Assembly: GCF_000143845.1 (NCBI RefSeq)
Contig: NC_014363.1
Span: 667,186 to 731,185, forward strand
Reading direction: 5' to 3'
DNA length: 64,000 bases
DNA from: Olsenella uli DSM 7084
GTDB taxonomy: Bacteria; Actinomycetota; Coriobacteriia; Coriobacteriales; Atopobiaceae
This document shows positions 10,650 to 19,728 of the stretch, piece by piece. The first letter of the stretch is position 1. Each line of letters begins with the position of its first letter. Under the pieces are notes generated by a model. That model saw nothing but the letters and a program-made list of their open reading frames with translations. It searched no databases and had not been told where the DNA came from. Both the position numbers and the translations under genes were made by a program.

Positions 10650-10710
10650 GACAGGCGTATCACAGATGGCCTCGCGCCATCTTCGCCGATTTTTCCTGGA
10701 GGGTTACGCA

Positions 10711-11928
10711 GTGCTATCAGTTGAAGAACAGCTCAAGGTCATCACCTCGGGCACCATGCAGATCGTGCCGATGGACGAGCTCAGGCACAAGCTCGAAAAG
10801 GGCGTTCCCCTCAACATCAAGCTGGGCGTCGACCCCACCAGCCCCGACCTGCACCTGGGGCATGCCGTCCCCCTGCGCAAGATGCGCCAGTTCCAGGATT
10901 TTGGGCACAAGGTCACCCTCATCATAGGCAACGGCACAGCCCTCATCGGCGATCCGTCCGGTCGCGACAGCACCCGCCCACCGCTTACGGAGGAGCAGGT
11001 CGAGGCAAACGCACAGACCTATGTCGAGCAGGCCATGAAGGTGCTCGATCCCCAGAAGACTGCCATCGTCCACAACGGCGACTGGCTGAAGCCCCTCGAC
11101 CTGGCCAAGATGCTCGAGCTCATGAGCCGGTTCAACGTCGCCCGCATCCTTGAGCGCGAGGACTTCCACAACCGCTACACGGGCGGTCTCTCCATCTCGC
11201 TGCACGAGTTCATCTATCCCGTGCTCCAGGCGTATGATTCCGTCGTGGTCAAGGCCGATCTCGAGATGGGTGGCAACGACCAGATCTTCAACCTCCTGGC
11301 CGGCCGCGACCTCATGCGCTCGATGGGCATGGAACCTCAGGTCGCCCTGACGGTGCCCCTGCTCGTGGGCTTGGACGGCCACAAGAAGATGTCCAAGAGC
11401 TACAAGAACTACGTCGGCCTCACTGACGGGTCCAACGACATGTATGGCAAGCTCATGTCCATCGCGGACGAGATCGTGCCCATGTACTTCCGCCTGTGCT
11501 CCACGCTCTCCGTGGACGAGATCGATGCCATTGACGCCGCCTACGCGGATGGCTCCGCCGATCCCTATCGGCTCAAGCGCCAACTCGCCCGCAACATCGT
11601 GGACCTGTATCACGGCGACGGTGCGGGCGACGCCGCCGAGGCGGCCTTCGACGCGCAGTTCAAGCAGAACAAGGTCCCTGACGACATCGCCGAGTTCCCG
11701 CTGTCTGTGGCGGCAGTGAATGACGAGGGCAAGGTCTACCTGGCCAAGCTGCTTTCGGACGTGAAGATCGCGCAGTCTGCCGGCGAGGCCCGTCGCCTCA
11801 TCGACGGCGGCGGCGTCAAGGTGGATGGCGTGGCCATGGAGAGGAAGGTCTACAACGTCGACCCCGCGCTCTTCTCGGTCGGAACGGTCATACAGTCTGG
11901 CAAGAAGAGGTGGGCCAGACTGGTGTAG
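10711..11928 (+). CDS. tyrS: tyrosyl-tRNA synthetase
   Basis: Charges tRNA-Tyr with tyrosine. The 405-residue protein has the class I signatures HLGH (residues 48-51) and KMSKS (226-230), the tyrosine-pocket segment YPVLQAYDSV, and a C-terminal S4 RNA-binding domain (about 345-405, SAGEARRLIDGGGVKVDG). The PTSPDLHLGHAVPLRKMRQF stretch places it in the TyrZ-like subclass. GTG at 10711 is chosen because GGAGGG lies seven bases upstream; an earlier TTG in frame lacks a good site and would add an unusual extension. It appears monocistronic or leads into the U32 gene. Confidence 0.96.
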   Translation: MLSVEEQLKVITSGTMQIVPMDELRHKLEKGVPLNIKLGVDPTSPDLHLGHAVPLRKMRQFQDFGHKVTLIIGNGTALIGDPSGRDSTRPPLTEEQVEANAQTYVEQAMKVLDPQKTAIVHNGDWLKPLDLAKMLELMSRFNVARILEREDFHNRYTGGLSISLHEFIYPVLQAYDSVVVKADLEMGGNDQIFNLLAGRDLMRSMGMEPQVALTVPLLVGLDGHKKMSKSYKNYVGLTDGSNDMYGKLMSIADEIVPMYFRLCSTLSVDEIDAIDAAYADGSADPYRLKRQLARNIVDLYHGDGAGDAAEAAFDAQFKQNKVPDDIAEFPLSVAAVNDEGKVYLAKLLSDVKIAQSAGEARRLIDGGGVKVDGVAMERKVYNVDPALFSVGTVIQSGKKRWARLV

Positions 11929-12056
11929 GCACCGGCTGCACCTGGTTGTTGAGTTTCCCGGGAAGGGCGGGGAGGACGGCCTTCCGTCGGCCATCGAGCC
12001 GTCCTTCGAGGGATAGACTCGTCTGCGCCCTGCGCAAGACCCCAAGGAGGCCCACC

Positions 12057-14627
12057 ATCCCTCGTCCCGCATCCCGTTCCTTCCGTGACGCCCGCGGCGT
12101 GCCCGAGCTGCTGGCACCCGCCGGCGGCCCCGAGCCGTTCAACGCCGCCCTCGCCGCCGGCGCAGACGCCATCTACTGCGCCCTGGGCAGCGACTTCAAC
12201 GCCCGCCGGGGTGCCCACAACTTCACCTACGAGACGTTCGAGGCCGCGTGCCGCGCGGCGCACCTTGTCGGCACCCGTGTGTACGTGACGGTGAACGTCG
12301 TGATTCGGACGGCGGAGATGCCGCGCGTGCTGGCCTTGGTCCGCAAGGCCTGGGTCCTGGGCGCAGATGCGCTCATCATCCAAGACTGGGGCCTGCTGTC
12401 CGAGGTCCGCCGCCGCTTCCCGCAGATCGAGTGCCACGTGTCGACGCAGGCAAACGTGCATGACGCCCGCGCCGTGGCCTGGTGCCGCGAGCTGGGTGTC
12501 GAGCGCGTGACGCTCTCGCGCGAACTCTCCGTGGGCGAGATCGCCCACATCGCGCGGGAGGGCGTCGAGTTGGAGGGCTTCGGCCATGGCGCCCTCTGCT
12601 TCTGCTATTCGGGCGTGTGCATGATGAGCTCGCTGGCCGGTGACCGCTCGGCCAACCGTGGCCTCTGCGCCCAGCCATGCCGCCTGCTCTACGACCTGGT
12701 GGACGAGGAGGGCAACCGGCTCAACGCACCGGAGAGGGGCCGCCCCCTCTGCCCCAAGGACTACTGCACCATCGACGACCTCGCGCGTCTCAATGCGGCG
12801 GGGCTGGGGTCCCTCAAGGTCGAGGGTCGCATGAAGGCCCCCGACTACGTCTACTCCGTGGTGTCGGCCTACCGCGCACAGTTGGATGACCTTGCCGCCG
12901 GGCGCACGCCGTCCGCCACAGATGACGCGCTCCGCCACGAGCGCCTGAGACGCGCCTTCAACCGCGACTTCACCCACAGCTACCTGGACGGCCGCTCGGA
13001 CGATGACATGATGAGCTACGAGCGCTCCAACAACCGCGGGGAGCTCGTGGGCGTCGTCGTGGGCAGCCGCGACCTGGGTGGCGGCAGGGTCCGTCGTGGC
13101 GGCGGCAACGGCGGCCGCGAGCGCTTCCGCTCCAAGACCTTCGCTGAGGTCGACATCAGCCTGGACAGGCATGTGGGCCAGGGCGACCTGCTCGAGGTTC
13201 GTCCCGAGGACGATCCCTCGCAGTTCCTGACGACGCGTGCGGATGTTGACGCCAAGGCGGGCGAGACCATCACCTGTCGCAGCGTCCGGCCCATGCCTGC
13301 AGGCAGTCCGGTGCGCGTCATCCGCTCGCAGCGGGCGCTCGACGATGCGGCGTGCGTCTCCTCCGGCGGCGAGAGGAGAAGGCGTCCCGTGCTGGTGCGC
13401 GTCTCGTCTCGTCGGGGGGAGCCCTTTGCCGTGGAGCTCGCGACCGCAGACGGCGTCGCCTCGGTGCGCGCCGAGGGCTTCGTGGTCGAGGGGGCCCGCA
13501 CGAGGGCCGTCACGCAGGAGGACCTCGTCGCCCATGTGGGACGCATGGGCCAGAGCCCCTTCGACCCCGTCTCCTTCGAGATTGACCTGGACGAGGGCTG
13601 TGGCATGGGCTTCTCGGCCGTGCATGGGGTTAGGGCACGGGCCTGCGAGCTGCTCGAGCGGGCGCTGCTGGAGCCCACGAGCGCCAAGGTCCGCTCCGTG
13701 GGCCTCGCTCGTGTGCCCGATGCGGAGGACCTGGCCGTCCATCTGCGCTTCGAGCGCAGGGAGCGGGGTCTCGGCGCATCCGCTGCTGTGGCTGACGCCG
13801 TGCCTGCGGGTGCGGCGGAGGTCTGTGCGCTGGTGGGTGGCCCTCGGCTCGCGCGTGCTGCCGTCGCCGCAGGCGCCGCGCGCCTCTATGCCACAGCCGA
13901 TGCGCTGATCGCGGCACGTGTGGCGCAAGCGGGCTGGCCGGGTGGCGTCGAGCCCATTGCCTGGTTGGACGAGGTCTGTCGAGAGGGGGACCACGCCCGC
14001 CTCGACCAGTTTGTGCAAGGCGGCGAACCATGCGCAGTGGGCAACGTCTCGGAGCTGGCCCTTGCGACCAAGCGCGGCGCGACGCCCGAGATCCGGCCCT
14101 GCATCCCGGTACACAACGAAAGTGCGCTCGTGGCGCTCGAGGAAGCTGGGGCGCAGGGCTTCTGGCTCTCGCCCGAGCTGACGCTGGAGGAGGCCCGTGC
14201 CCTGGGGCGTGCGGCCGACGTGCCGTGCGGGCTGGTCGTCTTTGGCCATGTGCGTGCCATGACCAGCGAGCACTGCGTCTTGCAGGTGGCCGGCCGCTGC
14301 ATCCACGACTGCCCCCGCTGCGAGCTACGCCGAAGGCACGTCTCGCTGCGGGACAAGGACGGCCTGCTGCTGCCCGTCCGCACCGACCCGCAGGGACGCA
14401 GCCGCATCTACGGCGCGCGCCCCCTGGACGCCACGCCGCAGGTAGGCGAGCTGCTGTCTGCGGGCGTGACCCGGCTCATGGTCGACTGCACGCTGCTGGA
14501 CGAGTCCGAGGCAGGCCTTGCCGTGCGTCGCGTCGTGCACGCAGTCAAGGCGTCATTTTGTGGCAAGAGGCCTGCCCCCCGCATGGCGGGCGCAACTTCC
14601 GGGCATCTTTTCTCGGGCATCGGGTAG
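12057..14627 (+). CDS. peptidase U32 family protein (RlhA/YdcP-like, with DUF3656)
   Basis: About 856 residues. The N-terminal U32 domain begins PELLAPAGGPEPFNAALAAG and has the conserved cysteine cluster CSGVCMMSS... RGLCAQPCR of U32 proteins. A DUF3656-like middle region and a second C-terminal part with CIHDCPRCELR follow. E. coli RlhA, a U32 member, is needed for hydroxylation of a 23S rRNA cytidine; this relative may modify RNA rather than cleave peptides. The start is uncertain. A perfect AGGAGG (12045-12050) is followed six bases later by an in-frame ATC at 12057, with no ATG/GTG/TTG in place. The next candidate is GTG at 12099, without a ribosome binding site; upstream starts would overlap tyrS. 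Confidence 0.82.
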   Translation: MPRPASRSFRDARGVPELLAPAGGPEPFNAALAAGADAIYCALGSDFNARRGAHNFTYETFEAACRAAHLVGTRVYVTVNVVIRTAEMPRVLALVRKAWVLGADALIIQDWGLLSEVRRRFPQIECHVSTQANVHDARAVAWCRELGVERVTLSRELSVGEIAHIAREGVELEGFGHGALCFCYSGVCMMSSLAGDRSANRGLCAQPCRLLYDLVDEEGNRLNAPERGRPLCPKDYCTIDDLARLNAAGLGSLKVEGRMKAPDYVYSVVSAYRAQLDDLAAGRTPSATDDALRHERLRRAFNRDFTHSYLDGRSDDDMMSYERSNNRGELVGVVVGSRDLGGGRVRRGGGNGGRERFRSKTFAEVDISLDRHVGQGDLLEVRPEDDPSQFLTTRADVDAKAGETITCRSVRPMPAGSPVRVIRSQRALDDAACVSSGGERRRRPVLVRVSSRRGEPFAVELATADGVASVRAEGFVVEGARTRAVTQEDLVAHVGRMGQSPFDPVSFEIDLDEGCGMGFSAVHGVRARACELLERALLEPTSAKVRSVGLARVPDAEDLAVHLRFERRERGLGASAAVADAVPAGAAEVCALVGGPRLARAAVAAGAARLYATADALIAARVAQAGWPGGVEPIAWLDEVCREGDHARLDQFVQGGEPCAVGNVSELALATKRGATPEIRPCIPVHNESALVALEEAGAQGFWLSPELTLEEARALGRAADVPCGLVVFGHVRAMTSEHCVLQVAGRCIHDCPRCELRRRHVSLRDKDGLLLPVRTDPQGRSRIYGARPLDATPQVGELLSAGVTRLMVDCTLLDESEAGLAVRRVVHAVKASFCGKRPAPRMAGATSGHLFSGIG

Positions 14628-14713
14628 ACTCGGTAGCAATTGCAAGCCATACGGTGGGATATTGCCATGGGCCGCGGTCCCATGGCCCTGCCGTGCAGGG
14701 AAAGGGACACATC

Positions 14714-14971
14714 GTGGCAGAAGAGACCAAGACCCCCATCAATCGCGAGCTCCTGGAGGCCACGCTCGACGTGATCCGCCAGAGCCTCCAGGCCGATGGT
14801 GGCGACGTCGCGCTGGTGGGCTTCAACGACGAGGGCGTCGTCACCCTCGAGATGCAGGGCGCCTGCGCGGGCTGTCCGCTCTCCAGCCTGGACATGAGCG
14901 AGGGCATCGAGCGCATCCTCAAGGAGCACGTCCCCGGCGTGACCAAGGTCGAGCCGGCCATGGCCTGGTAG
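14714..14971 (+). CDS. NifU C-terminal domain (Nfu-type) Fe-S scaffold protein
   Basis: An 85-residue protein made entirely of the NifU/Nfu domain, with the cluster-binding C51 and C54 in GACAGCPLSS. Nfu proteins carry Fe-S clusters to target enzymes. The start GTG at 14714 has an AAAGGG site upstream. It lies between the U32 protein, which has several cysteines and may carry a cluster, and lgt. A direct link to the U32 protein is plausible but not shown. Confidence 0.88.
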   Translation: MAEETKTPINRELLEATLDVIRQSLQADGGDVALVGFNDEGVVTLEMQGACAGCPLSSLDMSEGIERILKEHVPGVTKVEPAMAW

Positions 14972-14978
14972 CCCCCGC

Positions 14979-15830
14979 ATGTGGCTCGACGACCTCTACC
15001 ATGCACTCGACCCCGTCGCACTGGCGGCGGGGCCCGTCGTCATCCGCTGGTACGGGCTGGCGTACTTCTTCGGCTTCGTCTGCGCCGCGATCGCCATCAG
15101 GCGTACGGCACGACGCTGGGGCTTTTCGATGAGCGTGGATGACCTGACCACGCTCATGATCGGCATAGCGTTCGGCGTGATCATCGGTGCCCGCCTGGCG
15201 TACGTGATCTTCTATGGGGACGGCTACTACCTGCAGAACCCACTTGAGGTCCTCGTCCCCGTCGGGGGCGGCATCCGTGGCATGAGCTTTCATGGCGGGC
15301 TTGTCGGCGCCATCGCGGGTGGCGCCATCGCGTGCCGCCACCTGCGCTGGTCCATCCCCACGACCTGCGATCTGGCCGTGATCGGCGCCCCCCTCGGCCT
15401 CTTCTTCGGACGCTGCGCCAACTTCATCAACGGGGAGCTGTGGGGCAAGGAGACGAGCCTCCCCTGGGGCGTCATGTTCTGGGACACGGGCGGTGGACAC
15501 GTGTATCGTCACCCCTCCCAGCTCTACGAGGCCCTTCTCGAGGGTGTCCTGATGTTTGCGATCCTCTACCTGCTCTCGCGCCGCAGGCCCGCCCGCCCGC
15601 AGGGCACGTTCCTGGGCACGTTCCTCGCGCTCTATGGGTGCTTCCGCTTCCTGATCGAGTTCGTGCGCCTGCCGGACGCACAGCTTGGCTACCTGCTCGG
15701 CACCGATTGGCTGACCATGGGCCAGTGCCTGTCGCTGCCCCTCGTGGCCGTGGGCGTCGCCGTCGTGACCTGGGCGCATCGGGCCCGGTGTCCGCAGGCG
15801 CTCCTGCTGGGGAAGGCGCGCCGCTCGTAG
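14979..15830 (+). CDS. lgt: prolipoprotein diacylglyceryl transferase
   Basis: Transfers a diacylglyceryl group from phosphatidylglycerol to the lipobox cysteine of prolipoproteins at the membrane. The 283-residue protein has seven or so membrane segments and the Lgt hallmarks: RWYGLAYFFGF, the HGG motif with H105, the Lgt signature FGRCANFINGELWG and HPSQLYEA near the C-terminal third. Length is typical. It starts seven bases after the Nfu gene stop, so translation may be coupled. The 235 bases after it hold no gene. Confidence 0.95.
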   Translation: MWLDDLYHALDPVALAAGPVVIRWYGLAYFFGFVCAAIAIRRTARRWGFSMSVDDLTTLMIGIAFGVIIGARLAYVIFYGDGYYLQNPLEVLVPVGGGIRGMSFHGGLVGAIAGGAIACRHLRWSIPTTCDLAVIGAPLGLFFGRCANFINGELWGKETSLPWGVMFWDTGGGHVYRHPSQLYEALLEGVLMFAILYLLSRRRPARPQGTFLGTFLALYGCFRFLIEFVRLPDAQLGYLLGTDWLTMGQCLSLPLVAVGVAVVTWAHRARCPQALLLGKARRS

Positions 15831-16065
15831 GCACGTCATGCGTGACGTCTCGGACACGGTGATGACGTTCTTTGACGGCCAGGTGACGGCGGGTGAGAAG
15901 GCGTAGGCGCCCTTCCAAAGCTCCTGGCTCTGGCGCTGGCGAGCCGCATGCGCCTCACCGCTCGATTTCGCCGATCTGGTGGGATTTATCGGCGGGGAGA
16001 CTGCCTTCTGTCGCATAATTGCCCTACAGCCCCCGAACGCGTCCTTGAATACCCGATGAGGAGTC

Positions 16066-17277
16066 ATGTTGGGCAGAATCAAGCAGTACCTCCCTCCGTC
16101 GTCGCGCTCCTTCCACGGCCTCTATCGTGAGGTGCTTGGCCTGAGGGAGGACGTGCGGGCCATGCGCGATGACATCGCGCTCCTACGCGAGGAGCTCCAT
16201 CGCGTGCGTGATGATGCGGCCGTCTCCGTTCACTTGCAGACGGAGCAGGTGGCCCAGGCAGCCCAGGCGGGGGAGAGGGTCGATGACCTCGCGCGGAGGC
16301 TGGACGCCCATGACGCCCACATGGACCTGTACGCCTGGCAGAGCCTGCGTAGGGAGGGCGAGCGCATGGCGGATGCGAAGAGCCGCTTCTTCTCGTCCCT
16401 TCCCGCCGCCTGTGGGAGCATGCGGCTACTTCAACTGGGTTGCGCTCGGCTCCTGCACGAGTTCGACGATCTGTGCAGAGAAAATGACCTTGAATACTGG
16501 GTTGCCTTCGGTACGTTGTTGGGCGCCGTGCGCCATGGCGGCTTCATCCCCTGGGATGATGACACCGACCTGGGCATGATGCGCGATGACATCGACCGCC
16601 TGGCGAGGCTGGTGGAACAGAGCGAGCGGTTCAGGGTCTCTCTCGTGTACGATCGCTCCGTGTTCTGTCGTCAGCTGCGCCTCATGTATCGTGACCCGCG
16701 CATACCCTGCTTCCTCGACCTCTTCGCCTTCGACTACGTCACGGACGTGTCCTCTCGTACGTTTGACGAGCAGCAGGCCCTTCGCGACAGGATGTGCGCG
16801 GAGCTCGCGGCACGGGAGGAGCTCTCCTTCTGGACGGGCATGCCCTACCTTCCCAGCACGGACGAGAGGTCGGGGAGGATCGAGGAGGTCTTCTCCCGCT
16901 ATAGGGACGATCTATACGGACGAGGCGTCCTGACGCATGATGCCCGCCGCGCCAAGGGCATCGTCTGGGGTATAGATAACCTCAACGACCGGAATCACTA
17001 CAGGTGGATATGCGAGCTTGGGGACGTCTTTCCCACGAGGGAGCTGTCCTTCGAGGGAGGCCCCTGCCGTGGGCCGAACAACCACCTGAAGTTCCTCGAC
17101 GAGGTGTACGGCGACATCTACTCCCTCCCCGCAGACATCAGGAGTCACTTTGCCCACGTTTCGCGTGAAGAGCTCCGCTCGAGCGAGACATGCCAGGCCA
17201 TGGAGGAGTTCTTCGGGAGCGATATGGTCGACGCCTCCATGGGCGAGGACGGAGAGGCCAGACAATGCGCAGAGTGA
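16066..17277 (+). CDS. licD: LicD-family phosphocholine transferase
   Basis: Transfers phosphocholine from CDP-choline to a sugar of a surface polymer. The 403-residue protein has an N-terminal charged stretch (residues about 20-85) that reads as a coiled coil, absent from the shorter classical LicD. A LicD domain follows: WVAFGTLLGAVRHGGFIPWD, with the metal/nucleotide acidic cluster D164-D166 and D168, and CFLDLFAFDYV. A GGAG site precedes the ATG. It overlaps tagD by 13 bases, tying phosphocholine transfer to CDP-glycerol production. Acceptor specificity cannot be read; other LicD relatives transfer different phospho-groups. Confidence 0.87.
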   Translation: MLGRIKQYLPPSSRSFHGLYREVLGLREDVRAMRDDIALLREELHRVRDDAAVSVHLQTEQVAQAAQAGERVDDLARRLDAHDAHMDLYAWQSLRREGERMADAKSRFFSSLPAACGSMRLLQLGCARLLHEFDDLCRENDLEYWVAFGTLLGAVRHGGFIPWDDDTDLGMMRDDIDRLARLVEQSERFRVSLVYDRSVFCRQLRLMYRDPRIPCFLDLFAFDYVTDVSSRTFDEQQALRDRMCAELAAREELSFWTGMPYLPSTDERSGRIEEVFSRYRDDLYGRGVLTHDARRAKGIVWGIDNLNDRNHYRWICELGDVFPTRELSFEGGPCRGPNNHLKFLDEVYGDIYSLPADIRSHFAHVSREELRSSETCQAMEEFFGSDMVDASMGEDGEARQCAE

Positions 17278-17660
17278 TCACGTACGGGACGTTCGACCTT
17301 CTGCACTACGGTCACATCAGCCTGCTCAGACGAGCTCGAGGCCTGGGTGACTATCTGGTGGTCGCCCTCTCCACCGACGAGTTCAACCATAACGAGAAGG
17401 GCAAGGTCTGTTACTTCTCATATGAGAGGAGGAAGATGCTCCTTGAGGCGATCCGCTACGTCGACCTTGTGATTCCCGAGGAGAGCTGGGGGCAGAAGAG
17501 AAGCGACATACACGAGTACCACATCGACACCTTCGTCATGGGGGACGACTGGGAGGGACAGTTCGACTTCCTGACGGAGGAAGGGTGCAGCGTGGTCTAC
17601 CTTCCGCGAACTCCCGAGATTTCATCCACCCGCATCAAGGACAGCCTAAGGTCCCAGTAG
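17265..17660 (+). CDS. tagD: glycerol-3-phosphate cytidylyltransferase
   Basis: Makes CDP-glycerol, the donor for poly(glycerol phosphate) teichoic acids. The 131-residue length matches TagD/GCT (about 130). The nucleotidyltransferase motif GTFDLLHYGH at residues 8-17 includes H14 and H17, and RTPEISSTRIK near the C-terminus is the second signature. The ATG at 17265 has GGAGAGG upstream and lies inside the end of licD, so the genes are translationally coupled. Together with licD it suggests a glycerol-phosphate polymer carrying phosphocholine. No CDP-glycerol polymerase is seen in this window. Confidence 0.93.
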   Translation: MRRVITYGTFDLLHYGHISLLRRARGLGDYLVVALSTDEFNHNEKGKVCYFSYERRKMLLEAIRYVDLVIPEESWGQKRSDIHEYHIDTFVMGDDWEGQFDFLTEEGCSVVYLPRTPEISSTRIKDSLRSQ

Positions 17661-17775
17661 GCATTGGAGGATCGCCGCGTGTGATGCACATGGCGCCTGG
17701 AGGTGCAGGTCCGCGACGGTATGTGTGCAGATGCAGGGCCGCAGCAGTATCCGCGACCTTGCCCGTGCGTTGGCC

Positions 17776-18189
17776 CTACTCCAGGATGAGGAAGGGGTCC
17801 TCGTCCTCGAAGTCGTCCTCGTCGTCCCCATCGGAGGCCTTGTCCTCGCTCCCAAACCAGCGATAGGCCTCGATGGTGTCGTCCTCGTCACCTTCCGCCG
17901 CGGGCAGGACGGAGCTCATGAGGGAGAGCCCGTCTGCGCTGGGCACCACCTTCGACCACTGTGTGAGCACGGCGTCCTGGGGGTTTCCCTCGAGTTCGAC
18001 GAGCGAGTCGAGGTAGATCTCCGTGGCCCCGTCCAGCAGGTCGGAGGTCTTGCGAAGGTGCTGGAAGAGGTCCGCGATCTTGGAGAGGGCCTCTTCGGGA
18101 TTCGACGCGGAGACGACCACGGGCATCAGGCAGTAGTTCTCTGCCGGGTCGTTTGCGTCGTCGTAGTTGAAGTTGCCGATGTAGAGCAT
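17776..18189 (-). CDS. conserved acidic hypothetical protein
   Basis: A 137-residue protein with no recognised domain. It begins LYIGNFNYDDANDPAENYCLMPVV and ends in a strongly acidic tail (DGDDEDDFEDEDPF). No signal peptide or membrane segment is visible, so it is probably cytoplasmic. The ATG at 18189 is set by a GGGAGG site five bases upstream. It is convergent with tagD and divergent from the SGNH hydrolase gene. Confidence 0.65.
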   Translation of the reverse strand: MLYIGNFNYDDANDPAENYCLMPVVVSASNPEEALSKIADLFQHLRKTSDLLDGATEIYLDSLVELEGNPQDAVLTQWSKVVPSADGLSLMSSVLPAAEGDEDDTIEAYRWFGSEDKASDGDDEDDFEDEDPFLILE

Positions 18190-18340
18190 GGTGTCCTCCC
18201 GACGTCGTGGGGCGGCTGGACTCGCGCTATCCTGACTGTAGTCCAAGCGGTGTGTCCGGTGGCCCATGTGCTGGCGGACGGTCGTGGCGGAGCGCCCACA
18301 GAGGCCAACCACACACCAAGTCGATCGGGGTTGAATCCAC

Positions 18341-19324
18341 ATGTCCAAGCATGGAAGGCACGTCGCCCGTCACGGAGAGCGTTGCCTCGTGCGCGAAGAG
18401 CGCGTGGTTGCCGACAGCCATCACGCCAACCTCTGGCCCGCAACGGCCAGGACGCTCGTCGTCCTGGCTGTCGGATCGGTCATCGCCTTGGGAATCGTGC
18501 TTCTGTTTGAGGTCTTTGACATGGGTTTCGTAGGCCGGCATGAGGTGCAGCCTGCCGAGGAGGCAGATCCTTCGACTCTGGTCCCACCGCATGTGGGCCC
18601 AGCCGTCGCGGGCGAGGAAGAGACGCCTGTCGCGGGCTCCGCGGTCGCCTCGACCGCGGGTGCCTCGACTGCGGACACCTCGACGCTTGCGGGTATGGTT
18701 ACTGCAGGTAGGGTGTCATCCATCCGTCTTGTCGGTGACTCGATCACGGCGGGGTACCTCTGTGACGGCTACGAGGCTCCCAGCGACACGGGCGTCGTGG
18801 CGTATTCCGGCCCCGAGGGCACCTACTACGAGACCGCGACCACCATCGACGACTGGGCGAACTCCTTCCGTTCCTACGCGACCGAGAGGGACGTCACCTT
18901 CGTGAATGCGGCGGTGTCCGGCTTCCGCATGTCGTTTCTGGCCGATGACCCGGATGCCTGGCTGGCCGACGGCGCCGACGTGATCGTCGTGATGCTGGGC
19001 ACCAACGATGCGGCCAAGGAGTCACTCGAAGACTTCCGCGCGTACGCCCGGGAGGCACTTGCGGCTGCGGCCGCGCGCTGCGGCCATCTCGTCGTGGTCT
19101 CTCCTCCCGACAACGAGCGCACCGACGCCACGAATCGCTTTGGCATGGGCCAGGTGGACCAGGTCCTGGGCGAGCTGTGCGCGGAGGCCGGCTGGGAGCA
19201 CGTATCGCTCTACGACGTCCTGGTGCCGGGGACCAGCGACTTCAACGAGGACCAGGTCCACCCGACGTCAGCAGGTTCGCAGAAGCTCTGGGCGGCGCTT
19301 CGCGAGCGCTTGGGTCTGGGGTAG
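18341..19324 (+). CDS. membrane-anchored SGNH/GDSL hydrolase
   Basis: A 327-residue protein with a single membrane segment at about residues 37-58, a low-complexity Ala/Thr-rich linker (about 85-120) and an extracellular SGNH hydrolase domain. The catalytic serine is S134 in GDSITAG; the GTND block and the C-terminal DQVHPTSAG (catalytic Asp and His) complete the triad. Such enzymes remove acyl or acetyl groups from glycans or lipids. Location next to envelope genes suggests deacylation of a surface polymer; the substrate is unknown. The start at 18341 has only a weak ribosome binding site, and a GTG about 16 codons downstream is possible. Confidence 0.8.
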   Translation: MSKHGRHVARHGERCLVREERVVADSHHANLWPATARTLVVLAVGSVIALGIVLLFEVFDMGFVGRHEVQPAEEADPSTLVPPHVGPAVAGEEETPVAGSAVASTAGASTADTSTLAGMVTAGRVSSIRLVGDSITAGYLCDGYEAPSDTGVVAYSGPEGTYYETATTIDDWANSFRSYATERDVTFVNAAVSGFRMSFLADDPDAWLADGADVIVVMLGTNDAAKESLEDFRAYAREALAAAAARCGHLVVVSPPDNERTDATNRFGMGQVDQVLGELCAEAGWEHVSLYDVLVPGTSDFNEDQVHPTSAGSQKLWAALRERLGLG

Positions 19325-19411
19325 CCCGTGCCCTGCGCCGCGACGTTCGCCCCGTGACTTACGATGGGGGACAGGGGGCTGGAGGACAGGGGGGCTGGAG
19401 TCGGGGGACTT

Positions 19412-19471
19412 GCGCAGGGGATCTTACAGACGCGCAGGGGATCTTACAGACGCGCAGGGAATCTTACAGGC
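19412..19471. repeat. three 20-bp tandem repeats
   Basis: The unit GCGCAGGGGATCTTACAGAC occurs at 19412-19431 and 19432-19451 exactly and at 19452-19471 with two changes. It lies just after the SGNH hydrolase gene in a 667-base region (19325-19991) without a recognised full-length gene. Confidence 0.85.
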
Positions 19472-19545
19472 CTCGACAGTGGGAGTCGGCAGTTAGGAGT
19501 CGGCAGCGCCACGGTCGTCGGTCCGGGAAAGCGTTCGGGATCCCA

Positions 19546-19728
19546 TGTCCGCCGGAAGTGAGTACCGTCAGCGCCGTGTCCGCCGGAAGTGAGTACCAGT
19601 GCTCACTTCTGATAATCTTGTCGAGCTGATTACCTGCGGAAATATCAAGAAGCACATGTTTTCCGGATACGTATTTCTGCCGAGGGGCCCAAAAAGTACT
19701 CACTTCTGAAAAAAAGTACTCACTTCTG
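19546..19728. repeat. inverted-repeat element built on GGAAGTGAGTAC
   Basis: Two direct copies of TGTCCGCCGGAAGTGAGTAC (19546-19565 and 19577-19596) face two copies of AAAAAGTACTCACTTCTG (19691-19708 and 19711-19728). A further partial copy, GTGCTCACTTCTG, is at 19599-19611. The inner sequence is AT-rich against its surroundings. The arrangement resembles a small mobile or transcribed hairpin element; identity is unknown. Confidence 0.7.
19599..19709 (+). CDS. 36-codon small open frame inside the inverted-repeat element
   Basis: Starts GTG at 19599 with GGAAG about nine bases upstream and ends TGA at 19707-19709. It reads LTSDNLVELITCGNIKKHMF followed by SGYVFLPRGPKSTHF. The repeat sequences form its start and its stop. 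It may be a small protein or the remnant of a larger one; no family was recognised. Confidence 0.25.
   Translation: MLTSDNLVELITCGNIKKHMFSGYVFLPRGPKSTHF

Noticed and set aside
10568-10710. T-box riboswitch before tyrS
   Set aside because: The gap is only about 140 bases and has no T-box core sequence or terminator/antiterminator pair.
11850-14306. An 818-codon antisense frame over the U32 gene
   Set aside because: Same reason: no recognisable domain, and the plus-strand protein has conserved cysteine motifs.
15838-15906. A 22-codon frame after lgt
   Set aside because: No ribosome binding site and no recognisable sequence; too short to support.
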